From positions 6,396-14,149 of the forward strand of contig JAGQUE010000241.1 in assembly GCA_020438665.1 (NCBI GenBank): a stretch of 7,754 nucleotides of DNA. Reading direction: 5' to 3'. Below the pieces are notes generated by a model that made no database searches, was not told the DNA's origin, and saw nothing but the letters and a program-made list of their open reading frames with translations. Positions 5,537-7,754 of this stretch are shown here, in pieces (the stretch's first letter is position 1; each line of letters opens with the position of its first letter). The stretch is from Nocardioidaceae bacterium. Its GTDB lineage: Bacteria > Actinomycetota > Actinomycetes > Propionibacteriales > Nocardioidaceae. Made by a program: the position numbers and the translations under genes.

Positions 5537-6950
5537 AGACGGTCACGTCCACACCCGTGCTCCGGGTGCGTGGGGTGACCACTGGGTCGGGACGGAGCGG
5601 GATGCTGCCGTCTGTCGAGCCGTCCCTGGCGGTGGAACCCGCACGCGTCCCTGCATGCTGGTCGCTGTTGGCGCCCGCGCCGTTGCCGGCGGGCTGCCCG
5701 TTGAGGCCGTCCTGGCCCGTGAAACGCCCCTGGCCCTGCTGCCCGGAAGCGGAGGAGTCCTGGCCGAAAGACCACGCCGTGGCGCGGCTGGTCTCCGCGC
5801 CGGAGAGGTCGCGTACGACGACGCGCACATCGGTGGCCCCGACCGCCTCGAGCAGGCGGCGGAGCTCGGGAGCGCCCTCGACGAGGGTGTGGCGGGCGCT
5901 CTCCGAAGCGGCCAGGCGCACAGACACCTGGCCGTCCTTGACCGACAGCGACACCCGCACCTGTCCGAGCGACTCGGGGTTGAGGGTGATCGTCACGCGG
6001 TGGAGCCCGTTGCCGGCCTGGAACATCCGCACCGTCTCGGTGGCCACCTGGACCACCGGGGCGGCGGCCTGGGCGGTGGTCGCCGGCGTCGTCGCGGTCG
6101 CCGCGGCGACGGCGGGGGTCGGCGTCACGGAGGTGACGGCGATCGTCGGGCTGGTCGCGGTCGGGTCGGCCGCCGTCGCGACGGCTGGATCGGCGGCGCG
6201 CGGGGTCGAGTGCGTCACGCCGGAAGCGGGGGAGGCGGCCGTCCCGGCCCGGGCCTGCGCGCCCCGGTCCGGAAGGCCGTCACCGCCGGGCCCGTCCTGG
6301 ACGGACGGGCCGGCCACCGGAGACGTGTCGACCCTCGGGATGGTCGAACCCGTCGCCGGGTCGTCGGTGGTGCTGGGAGTGTTCTGCTGGTCCGCGACCC
6401 CGGGCTCCGCGGTGACGGTCGCGGCAGCCACGGTCGTGCTCACGGTGGCCTGCGGGAGGGTCACGTCGGACCCAGGTGCCGGCGCGATGGCTCCGGGGTC
6501 CGACGCAGATTGGGGGACCGCCACGGACGCAGCGGTCGAGGTGGCCGTCGCGGCCAGGCCGCCGAGACCGCCGACACCGCCGATGGCGAGGTCGGCCAGG
6601 GTGGGGGCACCGGTGCCCGACGCAGTCGGGATCGATGCTCCTTGGGTCAGGTCCGGCGCGACGAGGCCGGCAGCGACCAGGCCGGCCAGCAGGGCGGCAT
6701 CGGCGGAGGGGTCGAGGACGGTGCCGGGGTCCTCGGCGCCGTCGTCGGAGGCGTCGGTCGCCGGCTGGCCGGGGAGTGCCGCGCCGGGTGCTCCGGGCGT
6801 CGCGCCCTGGGGCAGCAGGGCCGTGAGCAGGGCGTCGATGGCCGCCGCGAAACCGCCGTCGCCGGCCTGGCTGCCGGCACCACCGGCTGTGCCGGCGGCC
6901 GGGCCGGCCGCGGGGCCTGCGGCGATGCCGCCGAGGGGAGCGAGGCTCAT
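5535..6950 (-). CDS. fliK: Flagellar hook-length control protein FliK
   Basis: A 471-residue protein, within the normal FliK range. FliK is exported during hook growth and, through its C-terminal domain, tells FlhB to switch from hook to filament export. Residues 1 to about 295 are a low-complexity Ala/Gly/Pro/Thr/Asp region acting as the stretchable ruler. The Flg_hook domain is at about 300-384, with the characteristic HRVTITLNPESLGQVRVSL (317-335) and ELRRLLEAVGATDVRVVV (362-379). A Gly/Gln/Ser-rich tail follows. The composition is extreme: no Tyr or Cys, one Lys, and no Lys, Arg or His before residue 206. The ATG overlaps the stop of the upstream hydrolase (ATGA) and has GGAGGA (6961-6956) five bases before it. 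Position just before flgD and flgE supports the name. Confidence 0.93.
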   Translation of the reverse strand: MSLAPLGGIAAGPAAGPAAGTAGGAGSQAGDGGFAAAIDALLTALLPQGATPGAPGAALPGQPATDASDDGAEDPGTVLDPSADAALLAGLVAAGLVAPDLTQGASIPTASGTGAPTLADLAIGGVGGLGGLAATATSTAASVAVPQSASDPGAIAPAPGSDVTLPQATVSTTVAAATVTAEPGVADQQNTPSTTDDPATGSTIPRVDTSPVAGPSVQDGPGGDGLPDRGAQARAGTAASPASGVTHSTPRAADPAVATAADPTATSPTIAVTSVTPTPAVAAATATTPATTAQAAAPVVQVATETVRMFQAGNGLHRVTITLNPESLGQVRVSLSVKDGQVSVRLAASESARHTLVEGAPELRRLLEAVGATDVRVVVRDLSGAETSRATAWSFGQDSSASGQQGQGRFTGQDGLNGQPAGNGAGANSDQHAGTRAGSTARDGSTDGSIPLRPDPVVTPRTRSTGVDVTV

Positions 6951-7754
6951 GCTGATCCTCCGATCATGGCCATCACTGAGCGGACGTAGTTCTGGGTCTC
7001 GGGGTAGGGCGGGATGCCGTCGTACTTGAGGACGGCCCCGGGCCCGGCGTTGTAGGCGGCCAGGGCGAGCTGGGTGCTGCCGAACTGGTCGAGCAGGTTG
7101 CTGAGCAGGTGGGCGGCGCCGTTGACGGCCTGGGTGGGGTCGAAGCTGTTGGTGACGCCGAGGCCGCGAGCGGTGGCGGGCATCAGCTGCATCAGCCCTT
7201 GGGCGCCGGCGGAGCTCACCGCGGCCGCGTTGTAGCCGGACTCCTGCTTCGCCACGGCGGACAGCAGCAGCGGCGAGACGCCATAGGCGGCACCGGCCTG
7301 GTTGAACAGCTTGGCGTAGGGGGTGGAGCTGTCGACGGCCGCCGTCCGACCGGACACGGCGGTGGACTCGGGCACCATCCGGCGGATCGCGGTCGGCGTC
7401 TCATAGACGGGGGCGATGCGCACCGACAGGCCCGGACGTGGCGCCTCGATCATCTGGCCGTCGCCGATATAGATCCCTACGTGGTGCACCGGAGACCCGA
7501 AGGCGAGCACGTCGCCGGGCTTGGCGTCGGCCATGGAGGCGACCTTGGTGCCGACCGTCGCCTGGTCGCGCGAGACGCGAGGCAGGTCGATGCCGAGGTC
7601 CTTGTAGACGAGCTGGACGAGGCCGGAGCAGTCCAGCCCCTTCTTGGGGTCGGTGCCGCCCCACACATAGGGGATGCCGAGGTACTTGCGCGCGTCGGCG
7701 ACGACGTCGGCGCCGGTGACGCCGCCGGACGTGGTCGTCGTGGTGGTGGTCGTC
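6947..7754 (-). CDS. NlpC/P60 peptidase fused to lytic transglycosylase, 3' part (start beyond right edge)
   Basis: The frame is open to the window edge; 268 residues are visible and the N-terminus is missing. After eight Thr and SGG, an NlpC/P60 domain runs from about visible residue 15 to 128: ARKYLGIPYVWGGTDP, LDCSG with Cys42, HHVGIYIGDG with catalytic His91, and MIEAPRPG with Glu103. The Cys-His-Glu spacing (49 and 12 residues) equals that I recall for mycobacterial RipA (C383, H432, E444). A Thr/Ser spacer leads to an SLT/goose-lysozyme-like domain (about 148-265): AVAKQESGYN with probable catalytic Glu171, GAQGLMQLMPATA and ALAAYNAGPGAV. One arm should cut stem peptides, the other glycan strands. 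Lying directly before fliK, it probably clears cell wall for the rod, replacing FlgJ. Its stop overlaps the fliK start. A general cell-wall enzyme is the less likely alternative. Confidence 0.93.
   Translation of the reverse strand, partial: TTTTTTTTSGGVTGADVVADARKYLGIPYVWGGTDPKKGLDCSGLVQLVYKDLGIDLPRVSRDQATVGTKVASMADAKPGDVLAFGSPVHHVGIYIGDGQMIEAPRPGLSVRIAPVYETPTAIRRMVPESTAVSGRTAAVDSSTPYAKLFNQAGAAYGVSPLLLSAVAKQESGYNAAAVSSAGAQGLMQLMPATARGLGVTNSFDPTQAVNGAAHLLSNLLDQFGSTQLALAAYNAGPGAVLKYDGIPPYPETQNYVRSVMAMIGGSA

Noticed and set aside
5478..7029. Two plus-strand open frames of about 500 codons each (5478-6989 and 5557-7029)
   Set aside because: Both lie opposite fliK and its neighbours; their sequences are Gly/Arg- or Ala/Pro-rich without domains, as expected from antisense frames at this GC content. 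FliK on the minus strand has the Flg_hook domain.
7477..7668. Minus-strand ATG near 7668 as a gene start
   Set aside because: It is out of frame with the NlpC/P60 domain. The true frame reads YLGIPYVWGG through this point and stays open to the window edge.

Overview
This window is one continuous stretch of a flagellar hook and motor gene cluster from a very GC-rich bacterium. All ten genes lie on the minus strand, so transcription runs from the right edge to the left edge. The short Gram-positive-type FlgD and FlgE, the presence of FlbD, the 'YDFRRP..LSREH' FliM style, and a cell-wall hydrolase in place of a classic FlgJ all point to a motile, monoderm actinobacterium. A relative of the Nocardioidaceae is my best guess; no rRNA or other phylogenetic marker is present to fix this.

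Layout in transcription order. A secreted-type NlpC/P60 plus lytic transglycosylase fusion (7754 to 6947, start outside the window) is followed by fliK (hook-length control, 6950 to 5535), flgD (hook cap, 5524 to 5087) and flgE (hook protein, 5019 to 4165). A 136-base spacer then carries a perfect 19-bp hairpin and, on the same DNA, a good match to a FliA/sigma-28-type promoter. After it come flbD (4028 or 4064 to 3738), motA (3732 to 2965), motB (2963 to 2058), fliL (2061 to 1621), fliM (1550 to 549) and the first 184 codons of fliN (552 to the left edge).

How the genes work together. The fused hydrolase probably opens peptidoglycan for the growing rod and hook. FlgD caps hook growth, FlgE builds the hook, and FliK measures it and triggers the export switch. 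MotA and MotB form the ion-driven stator, FliL supports it, and FliM and FliN form the C-ring switch and torque/export platform. Most junctions overlap (ATGA) or are separated by 1 to 10 bases, with Shine-Dalgarno sequences placed inside the preceding gene. The exceptions are the flgD-flgE spacer (67 nt), the flgE-flbD spacer and the fliL-fliM spacer (70 nt), each of which holds an inverted repeat.

I found no mobile element, CRISPR array, tRNA, rRNA or foreign-looking island, and no gene-free stretch over 300 bases. The coding content is a standard flagellar operon. The points most worth a second look are the promoter-in-hairpin between flgE and flbD, the NlpC/P60-SLT fusion, the absence of the usual CheY-docking motif in the visible FliM and FliN N-termini, and a tyrosine-codon context bias.
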